Origin: Chara braunii
Taxonomy: Eukaryota; Streptophyta; Charophyceae; Charales; Characeae
Assembly: GCA_003427395.1 (NCBI GenBank)
Contig: BFEA01000091.1
Coordinates: 2,549,765 to 2,603,305, forward strand
Reading direction: 5' to 3'
DNA: 53,541 nucleotides
Below, piece after piece: positions 41,836 to 51,509 of the stretch. The notes beneath the pieces are model-generated. The model was not told the DNA's origin, ran no database searches, and was given only the letters and a program-made list of their open reading frames with translations. A program made the position numbers and the translations under genes. Each line of letters opens with the position of its first letter. Position 1 is the first letter of the stretch.

Positions 41836-42074
41836 ATTCTGCATTTTTAAGTTCGATTCCTTCTAGAATCAAACTCAGGTTTGTGTCTCAATAATTCGTG
41901 GTTGAAAAAACACGAGACTGAATTGTCCGTTGGCTGAAGCCAACTGGAAAAAAAGGGGGGTAAATAAAAACAAAGATGAAAGATTTGGCGCCACGTGGTG
42001 CATTATCACGAAGCTGGGAGCTGTAGCTTCCAGCACATCTGTCAGGCACTTGTTTTTAAGGGCGTCGAGTTCAT

Positions 42075-42515
42075 TTTTTTTTAACTTTTTTTTTTTTTTT
42101 TTTTTGGGGGGGGGGGGGGGGGTTGGGTTTTTGCTTTATGTGCCCCCCGCCGTTTGTCGTAGTCAAGAAGAGGGGAAACAATATATATTTCCATGTTCAA
42201 GCGGGACATTCATTTCGATTTTGCATATTTGGTGAGTACAAAGGTAGGGTCTGTTTTCGTGAGGTTGCCCCCAACCCCACCGTACCTTTTTTTTTTTTTT
42301 TTTTTTTTTTTTGGGGGGGGGGGGAGAGGTTGGGTTCTTGCTTTATGTGCACCCCGCCGTTTGTCGTAGTCAAGAAGAGGGGAAACAATATATATTTCCA
42401 TGTTCAAGCGGGACATTCATTTCGATTTTGCATATTTGGTGAGTACAAAGGTAGGGTCTGTTTTCGTGAGGTTGCCCCCAACCCCACCGTACCTTTTTTT
42501 TTTTTTTTTTTTTTT
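42075..42515 (+). repeat. Tandem duplication of about 200 bp with poly-T/poly-G borders
   Basis: Two near-identical units (about 42120-42284 and 42318-42494) run from GGTTGGGTT, TGCTTTATGTGC, GCCGTTTGTCGTAGTCAAG to CCCAACCCCACCGTACC. Each is bounded by runs of 15-24 T, and each starts with 12-18 G. The 210-codon frame across them is a homopolymer/repeat artefact. Confidence 0.92.
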
Positions 42516-42519
42516 TTAA

Positions 42520-43092
42520 CAAGCTCCATCTATTGGTGGGGAGCAACACTTGCTGGAAACCGGGTCCAGCGTCCCATAGATACATCATTTTTTATTTTTT
42601 ATTTTTTTTTTAAAACAGCACCCCCACCGGTGATAGTGTTGCTGGTAATAGCAGACACCACTACCACCAGGCGGAAAACTCCATCTATTGGTGGGGAGCA
42701 TCACCTGCTGGAAAATGGGTCCAGCGTCCCTTTTACAAAGAATGAACATGACTGAGAATAAGCAGTATCAATGAGATCTGCCAGCATTGATTGCCCTGCT
42801 ATCCAGGGGATTGACTGAGCAGTCCTAAATAGATTCCTCTTCACCCTCAAAACAGGGCGCGATATTAACCTATCAGGGTCTGCATCTATTTAGCTTTTTT
42901 AACCAATCATAATATTGTTGAGGACCGGGCTCAACGTCCGTTTGATTATCACAATACTGACTATTCTCTTTTTTCACCAGAAAGTTGGAAACTAGTCACC
43001 AGAAAATTGGAGAAAACACTGCCTCTTCATCCTATTTCAGGACGCCATACTGATCTTTTGTAGATAGCAGTGTTTTAACTCTATTCTTCATA
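42520..43092 (-). repeat. LINE 3' region with repeated tail segment
   Basis: A 60-bp block (CTCCATCTATTGGTGGGGAGC ... GGTCCAGCGTCCC on the plus strand) occurs at 42521-42576 and 42677-42730. Similar words (GGGCTCAACGTCC) occur near 42930. Repeated 3' tails are common in LINEs; the exact 3' end and target duplication were not found. Confidence 0.6.
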
Positions 43093-44117
43093 TCATGAAA
43101 TTGGAACAAGGGCTGATGCAGGGGGAGGGAAAGGATCTGGGAATTCTGTTAGAGGACGCATAGGTATTGAAGCCTCAATTGTAGTCCATTCGCCAAATAT
43201 CACTTTGTAATCTCTTTTAATTTCAGCATCATCATCTTGCTTTGCCCCATTCCATATGACATTCCCAATTCTCCCTTTCTGGTTTCCGCACAGCCAATTA
43301 CGGCTAAATTTTGTAAAATGTTTTTGAATTTCTGATTTATCTGAGAGAAATTGAACTTTTTCCTTTATTTGAGCCCATTTTGCTAATATATATCTGTTTG
43401 AATTTGCTGTTTGATGGTCTCTGTTAAATCCGGTCCATCTAACCTGACCCCTTCCCATTCATAAGTGCACCTTCTCAACCAGATAGCCCACATTACTGCT
43501 CTTCTCCCTATGCGATAAAAACTTTCCACAAATTCTTTATTACCCTCCACTAATTCTTTATCAGGGTTCCATGTCTCGAGAATAATTTTTTTTCACCCCC
43601 AAGGCCATGAAATATGTGGGACTAATTGTGACCAGATGCGATCCCACCATCTCCATAACCAGATAGAACCGGGATATTGCATAAAGATGTGCTCTATGGT
43701 TTGAGGAATTGATTTACTTGGGAAGGCTGATCTACAGAGCTTACACCATCTTAATGTCAGTCCTTTTTGTTCTAAAGAAGATCTGTCAATGAGCCAGTCA
43801 TTGGTTGGAAGACACCTATGTTCAATTTGCTATTGAAGGGATGATATTTTGGTTGGTTTACCTTTAGCTGTTTTGAACCATCTTACTTGCCTCAGCTCCT
43901 CCTTAATTATATCAAGATGTTTCATCCATCTGTTGGAAACTATGTTTTTCAAATTGATTCTTGGCCGCAGCATACGATAGGTTGTTTTAACTTTAAGTGT
44001 GTGAATGACCCTCTTGAATGATCTATTACTACTTCTTTTTTTTGGTACTGTACCCCATACCCAGTTGGTCGGGTCAAAAGGAAGTAATGAGATAGGACAC
44101 TCTGGTTTGAAGGCAAT
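43093..44117 (-). pseudogene. LINE ORF2 C-terminal zinc-binding (zf-RVT-like) region
   Basis: Translating through stops and one shift gives HRCLPTNDWL, WCKLCRSAFPSKSIPQTIEH and IFMQYPGSIWLWRWWDRIW, the plant zf-RVT pattern C-x2-C ... E-x2-x-H-I/L-F. RRAVMWAIWLRRC near 43440-43500 matches the following W.-I/L-W..R conserved segment. The last open frame (43093-43458) ends in a Pro-rich tail. The domain follows RT in many plant LINEs and is thought to bind RNA. Confidence 0.75.
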
Positions 44118-44930
44118 TCAGGAGTCCTTACTTTTGATTACCCTTATCCTGAAAATCTGCTGAGCCTGGACCCATCGGGTTTCCTCTTGCCCCATTTGAA
44201 CGAGAGTATTGGAAGAAGAGAGAGACAAAATTTGTAAAATAAAATCCCCATTTTGACCCTGTTCAAGGATTCTACCAATTAACTGGGACTGAGATTTAAG
44301 TGCTACCCAGTCATTTATCATTAATTTATGACCTTTTCTCAAAATACGAATCCATTCTAGTGGAAAAAATTCTATTATCCTTTCTAGGGTTTCCTTCAAG
44401 TGATGACAATACCTTAATCTTCCCCTTAGTTTAGTTGGATCAATCCAGTCATTTGTTTCCTTATCCCATATATCATTTATCCTCATAATACCATTGTCAA
44501 CCCATCCTTTCCAGGGTGAGTGCATACAATGGAGGACATACCCCTGGGAGTCACGAATCCACCTATTATCAAATAAAGGTTGTTGACACACTTCCTCCCA
44601 CCTTTCAGGTGACAATTTGTCTGTTAGGGGAAGTTGCCGCCAGGTCTTAAGCATAGTTACCCAAAATGAGTCATTCTTTAAATCTTGTCTGACAGCCTTC
44701 CTACTACAGCATTCATCTGTTATTGTTAATTTGGAGTTACCCCTTGGGATAGTCCAAGATCTGTTTTCCAACCATGTTAGAGGATCAATTCTCGTAGTTG
44801 TAGGAGGGGCTAAACGCTTAATTTGTTCCAAGGCCAACGGTGCCCGTGGGGTCTGGGGGTTAAATAAAAAACGTTGAAACCATTGGATAGATAGTGCCTT
44901 AGTCAGAGTTAAGGGATCAATAATCCTCAA
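44118..44930 (-). pseudogene. LINE ORF2 thumb/connector region
   Basis: A 270-codon frame in the same frame as the RT before it, separated by a single TGA. It starts with the ERGGLRIIDPLTLTKAL segment conserved after the RT domain in plant LINEs (PKxxGGLGI) and continues with W-rich helices (WFQRFLFNP, SWTIPRGNS, SFWVTMLKTWRQL). A TGA ends it where the sense again continues (IAFKPECPISLL). Confidence 0.75.
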
Positions 44931-44963
44931 TCCTCCCCTTTCTTTTGGTTGAATAATAGATTG

Positions 44964-46288
44964 TCATTCTACCCTGCTGATCACACTGTTATACTCATGA
45001 TTTCCTCTCCATAAAAAGACAGCCAACTGTCTCTGAAAAATTTTGAGGGAGTCTTTGTCCATAGCCCAAATCCCTGACTTGTACCATAAAGATGCCAAGA
45101 TAACACTATGAATGATCAATGAACGCCCAAAAATAGAGGTATGTTTATTTTTCCACGCTTCCATTTTGGACAGAGCAGATTGGGTAATCCATTCATTATG
45201 ATTCTTTGGTTTACCTTCAGCTGATAGAGAAATTCTGAATACTCTAATTGGAGTATCCAATGATAACCATTTTATCCTTGGTAATTCTGGCGGTCTCCCA
45301 CCTTGATGATGTATCCACCAGCCTGTTGTTTTACTCCCCCAATTAACTTTCATATCTGAGAGGCGACAAAATTTATCCATTAAATTCTGAATTTCTATCA
45401 TGTTCTCATAAGTACCCTCATCCATAAGGGAGAGATCGTCAACAAATAGGGAACATACTGGAATAGCCTCTTGCGGAATACTCGTGACCTGAATGCGACT
45501 AATGTCTTTGTGTTGTCTTAAATTTGCCGCTAGTGCTTCCATAATAATTACAAATAGAAAGGGTGCCAAGGGATCCCCTTGACGAACCGATCTTTCTAGA
45601 GGGATGGGGGGAGTTACATTATTGTTGACCATCACTCTTGTGGTGACATTATGATGTAGGATTGTCACCCATCTTCGAAAGTTTGGGTCAAAATTCATCT
45701 TTTCCAAGCATTTGTCCAGAAAAAATCAATCGACATGGTCGTATGCCTTTTCAAAATCGATGAATATGAAAGTTGTATTGTGTTTGGACTGACGAGATAT
45801 TTTAAGGAGTTCATTTACAAGAAGGATATTATCTTGAATGTTTCTGCCAGTTATAAATCCCGTCTGAGATGGGTGAATAATTTCTAGTATTATTTTGGAC
45901 ATACGATCTTAGCTATGAGTTTATAAACTACTGTAAGAGTGATTGGGCGATAATTTCTTATATTAGTCTTGTCACATTTTTTATACAAAAGAGTAAGCAC
46001 TCCCTGACCCACAAATTCACCCATCTCTCCTGATTCCCAAACAGCCTGATAATAATCCATTAGATCCTGAGGTATGAAATTCCACGTCGATTCTCAAAAT
46101 TCCTTTGGGAAACCATCAATGTCTGGTGATTTGTCCTCATCCATTAATAAGAGAGACTTCCACACCTCTTCCTTTCCTAGGGGATTTTCCATCATTTCTT
46201 TTTGTTTCTTTGTTAAAGTTTTATTAAGAGGCAAAATGAATTCTTTCGTTTCTATGATACGACTCTCTTTCGGAATATGACTGTTTTG
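44964..46288 (-). pseudogene. LINE reverse transcriptase domain
   Basis: Motifs in order on the minus strand: KSPDIDGFPKEF, YRPITLTVVYKLIAKI, then, after a frameshift near 45900, QTGFITGRNIQDN, FIDFEKAYDHVD, RQGDPLAPFLFVI, and FVDDLSLM as the catalytic box (FADD in most L1 elements, so FVDD is a variant). In-frame TGA codons replace the conserved Trp in DGFPxxFW and in AYDxVDW. The last open part (44964-45707, 247 codons) holds the DD active site and thumb start. The enzyme would copy LINE RNA at nicked DNA; this copy cannot make it. Confidence 0.92.
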
Positions 46289-46795
46289 TTAAGTAAAAAG
46301 TGATTTGAAAAAATCTTTGGCTACTTTGAAGCATGCAGCAGACGAGGTAACCAGATTTTTGTCGGGATCTGACGGATCTTCTAAAGCCTCAATAATAGTT
46401 TTTCCTGCACTTGCTTTGGCCATAGCAAAAAAACGTACATCCATAGCTCCTTCCATATTTTGAATTTTGAGTTTACCCCTTATTCTCAAACCTTTCCATC
46501 TATATTCAATTTGAGTCAACAGCTGGTCTTCCAAACATAAGAGTTCTTCAGCTATTGTTTTTAGGACTTCTTGATCTTCAGACTCTATTTCTCTGCTTTG
46601 TAATTCACGAATTATATTATGAAGATTGATTTCATTCATGTATTTTTGTTTTGCGAATAATTTAGAGTATTCATTGCATTTACGGCCTAAAAAAGCAAGA
46701 CCGTCGTTGAACCATTTAATATCATCTCTGAGGAGGTTCCTCTGATTTTTCCATAAATTCCAAATGTCATGAAAATAATTGAGAAAACAATCCAT
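46289..46795 (-). pseudogene. LINE ORF2 linker between endonuclease and RT
   Basis: A 168-codon frame, in frame with the endonuclease, rich in charged helical sequence (LKTIAEELLCLEDQLLTQIE, RIRGKLKIQNMEG, FFAMAKASAGKTIIEAL). It corresponds to the inter-domain helical segment before RT; the W..KG and AxxF..A..KA.. spacing is typical of plant L1 elements. It ends in TAA before RT motif 0. Confidence 0.7.
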
Positions 46796-46825
46796 TTTGA
46801 GATGGGAGGTGTTGAGGTGATAAAA

Positions 46826-47662
46826 TTATTTTCCTTGATCTGGATTCTTCCTAAAAGACAAAATTATCACACACATTGCATGATCCAGATCAGGGAAGGG
46901 ACTCTTTGGAAAGATCTTTGCCACTTGGAGAGCACCTTGCAATTCTTCAGCCACTAGGATCAGATCAATACGAGATTTTGAAATGTGATTAGAGATACCT
47001 TTTCGGAAGCACGACAAGGATTTGGTTGATGGATTCAACCTCCTGTATGAATCAAATAAATTAAGAGATTGACATAGGTTAGTGATAATCGTTTCGTCTA
47101 TTGACATGTACGATGGACACGGAGAGGGGGGGCGCCACCTATCAAGTTGATGGTCTGGAGCAGCATTGAAGTCCCCAGCTATAATTAGTGGAATACCTGT
47201 TGGTAGACGTGGAAGGAAGTTTTCAAAAAAGGACTGCCTTTCCCCTACCTCGTTAGGAGCGTAGACATTAAGAATTCCAACGATCTCTAATTCAAGCATG
47301 GCTAAAACATATACCCACCTTCCTTGTTCCATGTCAACTACCGAGACGACGATCTGTGCTCTAGAATGGGGAGGAATCCAAGTGGCTACTCCAGAACTCC
47401 CTGGAGTAGTAGCATGAGCTCTATAGGATTGGTGAGGCCAAATCTGCTTGTGTAAGTAGTTATGCATGTCTGAATCCATCAAGTGAGTTTCTTGGATGCA
47501 AATGACATCTGGCCACTCTCTTCCATCAATGCCTTTTAGTTGTTCAAAGATCGCTTGTCGTTTGCTTAATTTGGTTGAGGCTAGACCGTTTACATTAAGA
47601 GATCTTAGGTCCAGGTCTGCTTGACGCCTAAGCCATTTCCATTCTTTATCTTTATTGTACAA
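46826..47662 (-). pseudogene. LINE apurinic/apyrimidinic endonuclease domain
   Basis: A 278-codon open frame holds the full exonuclease-endonuclease-phosphatase set: SLNVNG (Asn near residue 23), IQETH (catalytic Glu near 58), NVYAPN, IIAGDFNAAPD, KSRIDLIL and the C-terminal PDLDHAM with the catalytic Asp-His. This enzyme nicks target DNA to prime reverse transcription. Every listed residue is present, so the domain looks intact even though the rest of ORF2 is broken. The ATG at 47662 lies shortly before the fold; the true ORF2 start may be a little upstream. Confidence 0.93.
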
Positions 47663-47767
47663 GGCTTCAATAATTTAATTCCTTTCATAAATTAGTATAA
47701 TAAAAGTATCAAGCGACCCTTTGAGCAATGATAGGCAACCTAGTGGAGGTACCCTCTAAATATCCTT

Positions 47768-48169
47768 TCACTGACCTATATCCAATATCACTCCCTTGTC
47801 CAAAATACCATGCTTCAACACTCTGGTGAGAAGGATCCTCACATCATCTTCTGACCAGAACAAACCCGGCTTGATTTTGAGGATTTGGATGTCATTGAGT
47901 GCCTCTTGTCCAAACCATTTCAACTCCTCTTGTCGTACACCCTCATACTTAAGATACACATCCCTCTCTGCTATCCTTAAATCTTTAGTTGATAGTGAGA
48001 GGATAGATGAGGCCCCTGACGGGAAGTTATCCTTAATGAATTTGAATATTTCTGATTTAATCCAAGATTCTCCCGCTATTCCCTCCGTAAGAGATATCAG
48101 AGATAGAAATTGAGGCTTAGTACCTTGCACCGTTACTTCCCCATGGGCTGCTCCTAGAGGTTCTGACAA
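47768..48169 (-). pseudogene. LINE ORF1 C-terminal fragment or ORF2 leader
   Basis: A 133-codon frame (ESWIKSEIFKFIKDNFPSGA, DLRIAERDVYLKYEGVRQEE, GLFWSEDDVRILLTRVLKHG) in the same frame as the endonuclease but separated from it by three stops over 100 bp. It may be the ORF1 C-terminus. No known fold recognised. Confidence 0.5.
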
Positions 48170-48244
48170 ACCAACTTGTCAATTTCCCCCTTTGCACCTG
48201 ACTGGCAAGATAACTACTCTTGTTTTTTATGGAGGAAGGTCACC

Positions 48245-49442
48245 CTAACCTTGAGCCATCCACTGTTTGATATTTTGTCTCTTGCTGGTCGGGGGCGTTT
48301 TCATTAACAACGGAAATTGCTTTCCCCCTTCCGTAACTCCTTTATCGTCGAGCAAAGTCGCTTCTTTGTCTAGAGTCTGCAGTGTTTCCTGTTTGCGAAG
48401 TTCTGACTGGAGTAAGAATTTTCTTTCCCCTGTAATCTCTGATACTATCTCTTTGACTTCCTGCATATCATTCGCTCCATCTTGTGGAGGAGACCTCGAC
48501 AGACTGTTTTCCTCGTATAAAACTATTTAATTTTCTTCTTCCTTGGACTGTGTCTCAGTCCCCTGTCCCTCGGAATCTAGGATCAACGATTCCGATGCTT
48601 TTTGGAAAAGCAGAGTGCCCGATACTGCTGGAACCAAATTGCTGCCAGCAGTTTGCGAAACTATTCGTGACGAACTGAGAAACAACACCTCATTCTGAGG
48701 TGTCACTGTATGCGTCTGGATCTTTTTCGATACCGATTGAAAAACTGTGTTCGCCCTTTTTGACTGGTCTTCTTCTGTCAGACTACTTTCATTCCGACAT
48801 GTTTGAGAACAAAAAAGAACAGTCGGAACCAGGGAACTATCTTTTTTTACTAAAGCAGGATCTATTTGGAAGCTGTCGCATTTTACTACTGCAGACTCTG
48901 TCTAAGAACACTGCAATGAGATAAACCCAACCTTGTGAAGTGACTTTTCCACCAGTTTCAGCACCATGCGCATATTGTCCCAACACCTCGAGAATCTTAC
49001 TAGGATATTGCACTGATTTTGCAGATATTTTATTTGACTTCCTTTTTTTCTTTTTCATTTTATTTTTTGAAAATTCCTTTCTACTCCTTGTCTGTATTAA
49101 AGGTTTGAATTTGGAATTGCAGGGGGTAAGGACCAGGTGTGGGAGCCTGTTACGAAGGGATACACGAGGGGCTGATAAGTATGTCTTTCGATCGAATTCC
49201 AAAGCCTATTTGGGTGAGACTTTGTGCCTTCTGGTAAGAACTTTGAGTCGCCTTGAGCTATTTGTCAATGGTTTGAAATTCTGATCCGCAATAGACCCCT
49301 CATGCACACTTGTCACCTGAAGTGATGAGATTGTCCCCTGTTGTAATGAGTCTTGTGGTATACCACGATCCTGAAGTGTTGAGATTGAACCCTGTTGTGA
49401 TGAGCTCTGTATCTTATAATAGCAAACTCTGAGGCTTACCAT
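48245..49442 (-). pseudogene. LINE ORF1 middle, broken
   Basis: Frames at 49206-49442, 48837-49202 and 48245-48466 read in succession. A Lys-rich nuclear-localisation-like stretch (KNKMKKKKRKSNK) is in the 48837 frame. The 49206 frame has two related 20-residue repeats (QQGSISTLQDRG, QQGTISSLQVTS). Stops between them and the frame changes show decay. Confidence 0.5.
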
Positions 49443-50286
49443 TTGTCAGGAATTGTAGAGAAATCTTATCTGTGACCACCGTAAGCAATCTATGGCAAGT
49501 GTTGGTCCAGTCTGAGCCTTGCGGCAGACCGTACTGCAGGGCCATCATTAAACTTTCGCTGCTGGCCAAAACTAGCATGAGATGACTCTGAATCTGATTC
49601 CAATCCTCTCTACTCCAGTTTGGGAATTTAGCTTGCAGGTTCAAAATCATCCATTCTCCCAATTTGGTGAGTTCATCGTGCAGTTCCCCCTCCCCTTTAA
49701 TATTACTAATTAATGAAAAAGAAATCGGAGGAATTAGAATTGACACAGATTCTACATCCATGGGCTCAACACTCATTGCGTCACTCAGGGGGTCAATATC
49801 CATTGGCTGAAACTCGGTCACTCCATCATCAACAAGGCTCTGTTTCCCTGTGCCTTGCATCATGGAATGGGGAGGTGTATTCACCTTCGTAACATCACCG
49901 TCATCAACAAGCGATTGTTCATTGTGACTCTTGTTTTCTGTACCTTGCATCATGTAGTGTTCATTCTCCATAGATTCCTTTTGCCCTTTCTTTTTTACTA
50001 CCCTCCATTCCGACCCCTGAGGTTGGTTCCATCTGGGCATGTAACCCGTGGGATCAGGACCAACAGTCTTTGATCTGTGGCCTGCATTCTCTCCCAATGG
50101 AGAATTATTCTTCACCGAAATTGCCCCAGTGCTTTCCGACAAGTTTGCACTATGAAGACCTGTCATCTGTACGTGCATCTTCTGCTTACTTACCCCTGTG
50201 CTTACCGACGAGTCAACACTTTGTAGGCCTGCCTGGTGTACCTTCCCTTTTTGTTGCCTCAAATGCTGAGGAGATGGTTCCTGCAT
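49414..50286 (-). pseudogene. LINE ORF1 Ser/Gln-rich region with internal repeats
   Basis: A 290-codon open frame. Residues 20-60 repeat a GLQSVDSSVSTGVS / GLHSANLSESTGAIS unit; residues 115-160 repeat MMQGTENKS...SLVDDGD and MMQGTGKQSLVDDG. The C-terminal 110 residues are helical (LGEWMILNLQAKFPNWSRED). It follows the zinc-knuckle part of ORF1 after a frameshift in or after the 14-base C run near 50345. Probably the disordered middle of ORF1. Confidence 0.6.
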
Positions 50287-50458
50287 TGCTGTTGCGATGA
50301 AAAGGGAGGTTTGTCAGATTTTCCTTGTTGTTGACTTCCTCCTCCCCCCCCCCCCCTCTATGTTGCTGCTGATGATCATGGGACATAGGAATCTGGATAG
50401 GCAGCCAATCCGAAGGTGGGTGTGGGGACTTTCTCACATCAATCCTCCCCTCCCAGAA

Positions 50459-51505
50459 TCATCCGATTGGCTGGCCTTCTTGATTTTGTTCATCACTATA
50501 CACCCAACCTTCGTACCCCTGGATTACCGGGACCCATATGTGTGGTTTTTGTGGGTCCTTTTTGAGTTTCTGCTCTAGAGGGAAGGCATGCTGCGGGTGA
50601 TATAGACATGCATACTCCGCACTTAAATGACCGTATGCCTTACACTTTAAACACCAGGGCCGGAACTTGTGCGCCGTGTGAATCTGATAGATTCTACCAC
50701 CCATCCTAAAAGGTATGATGTCATCAATAGAAAACAACTGGTCCTTTGGAAGGTCAATAGCCATCATCAGGTAGTCGTCACGTTTGGCAACATACGTTGG
50801 TAGATGATCGATGAAATCCACTATTTTGTATTGCTGTCCAAAGTCGTGAATGAACGTCGTTTGGACTACTATTGGAATGTGTCTCAGTTCTACCCAATAT
50901 AAGTCCTTCATCAATTGATCCCTCTTTTCTTCCGGTCCCATTTTTTTTGGCATCGAGGGGTAAATGCGAACCTCAGCTCCCTCCCATTTCATCTTCTTCC
51001 AGTTGTCCATTTGCTATTTATCTTTCTCAAACAGACTGATCACAGTGAAAACTGAATGAGTAAGAGGTTGAATCAAAAATAATTCAAAAACAGCTTTCGG
51101 ACCTCCTTTCATTGATTCCAATTTTTTGCAAATCCATTTCGTTTTATCATTCATGGATCTTACCGCACTGTTATCATAGAATATCCAGTTACTTGCGTGT
51201 CTGGTGTACACCTCGTCTCTCTTAGCCAGTTTGTTCGTAGGGAATGCCTTCATTAGGGTCTTTCTCCCTCCCTGGTCAATCACCACTTGCTCCGATGCTT
51301 GGAGGAAAAGGGACAAGAAGTACGCTCTTGCAGAAGACAGGTTCCTCATTGGAATTTTGAGATCATCCCTTACGCCAGCAGACTGATCTATGGACATTCT
51401 GTTGATGTTCAGCGTTTTGTCACGCATTGTCGCTCTCACTCTCTGGGCCCAAGTGGGCTGAGGAGTTTTATCCACTCTTGAGGAAGAAGATGAGGATGAA
51501 TCTGC
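50459..51505 (-). pseudogene. LINE ORF1 N-terminal part with zinc-knuckle-like motif
   Basis: One frame runs from the element E boundary, broken by a TAG near 51014 and ended by a TGA near 50459. The first part (about 160 codons) begins with a Ser run and TWAQRVRATMRDK, then a helical segment. The second part has a fold typical of plant LINE gag-like ORF1 proteins: a W-rich start, VVQTTFIHDFGQQYKIVDFI, and WCLKCKAYGHLSAEYAC, which resembles a CCHC knuckle but with 6 rather than 4 residues before the last Cys. ORF1 proteins bind LINE RNA. Confidence 0.7.
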
Positions 51506-51509
51506 CCGT

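Larger units (their letters stand above)
41215..41850 (+). mobile_element. TGTCGG-family 5' module, copy F part 2
   Basis: The segment parallels 15180-15710 of copy C: a CGCGGCTGCTAATCCGCG hairpin, a 300-bp GC-rich part, a hairpin, the long tRNA-like stem and a U6 3' piece. No T1 terminus is visible, and it follows part 1 (the 3' block) directly, so F is either two fused fragments or a rearranged copy. Confidence 0.55.
42520..51505 (-). mobile_element. L1-type LINE, nearly complete but inactivated
   Basis: On the minus strand: ORF1 with a zinc-knuckle-like segment, a long linker, ORF2 with apurinic endonuclease, reverse transcriptase and a Cys/His C-terminal zf-RVT segment, then a short 3' region with repeats and A runs. 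Length (about 9 kb) and order fit plant L1-clade LINEs. Stops, mostly TGA or TAG, and at least three frameshifts inactivate it. Its 5' end stops at the T2 terminus of element E. Confidence 0.9.

Noticed and set aside
41930-42755. 101- and 210-codon plus-strand frames with poly-Phe and poly-Gly
   Set aside because: They are translations of poly-T, poly-G and the duplicated unit.
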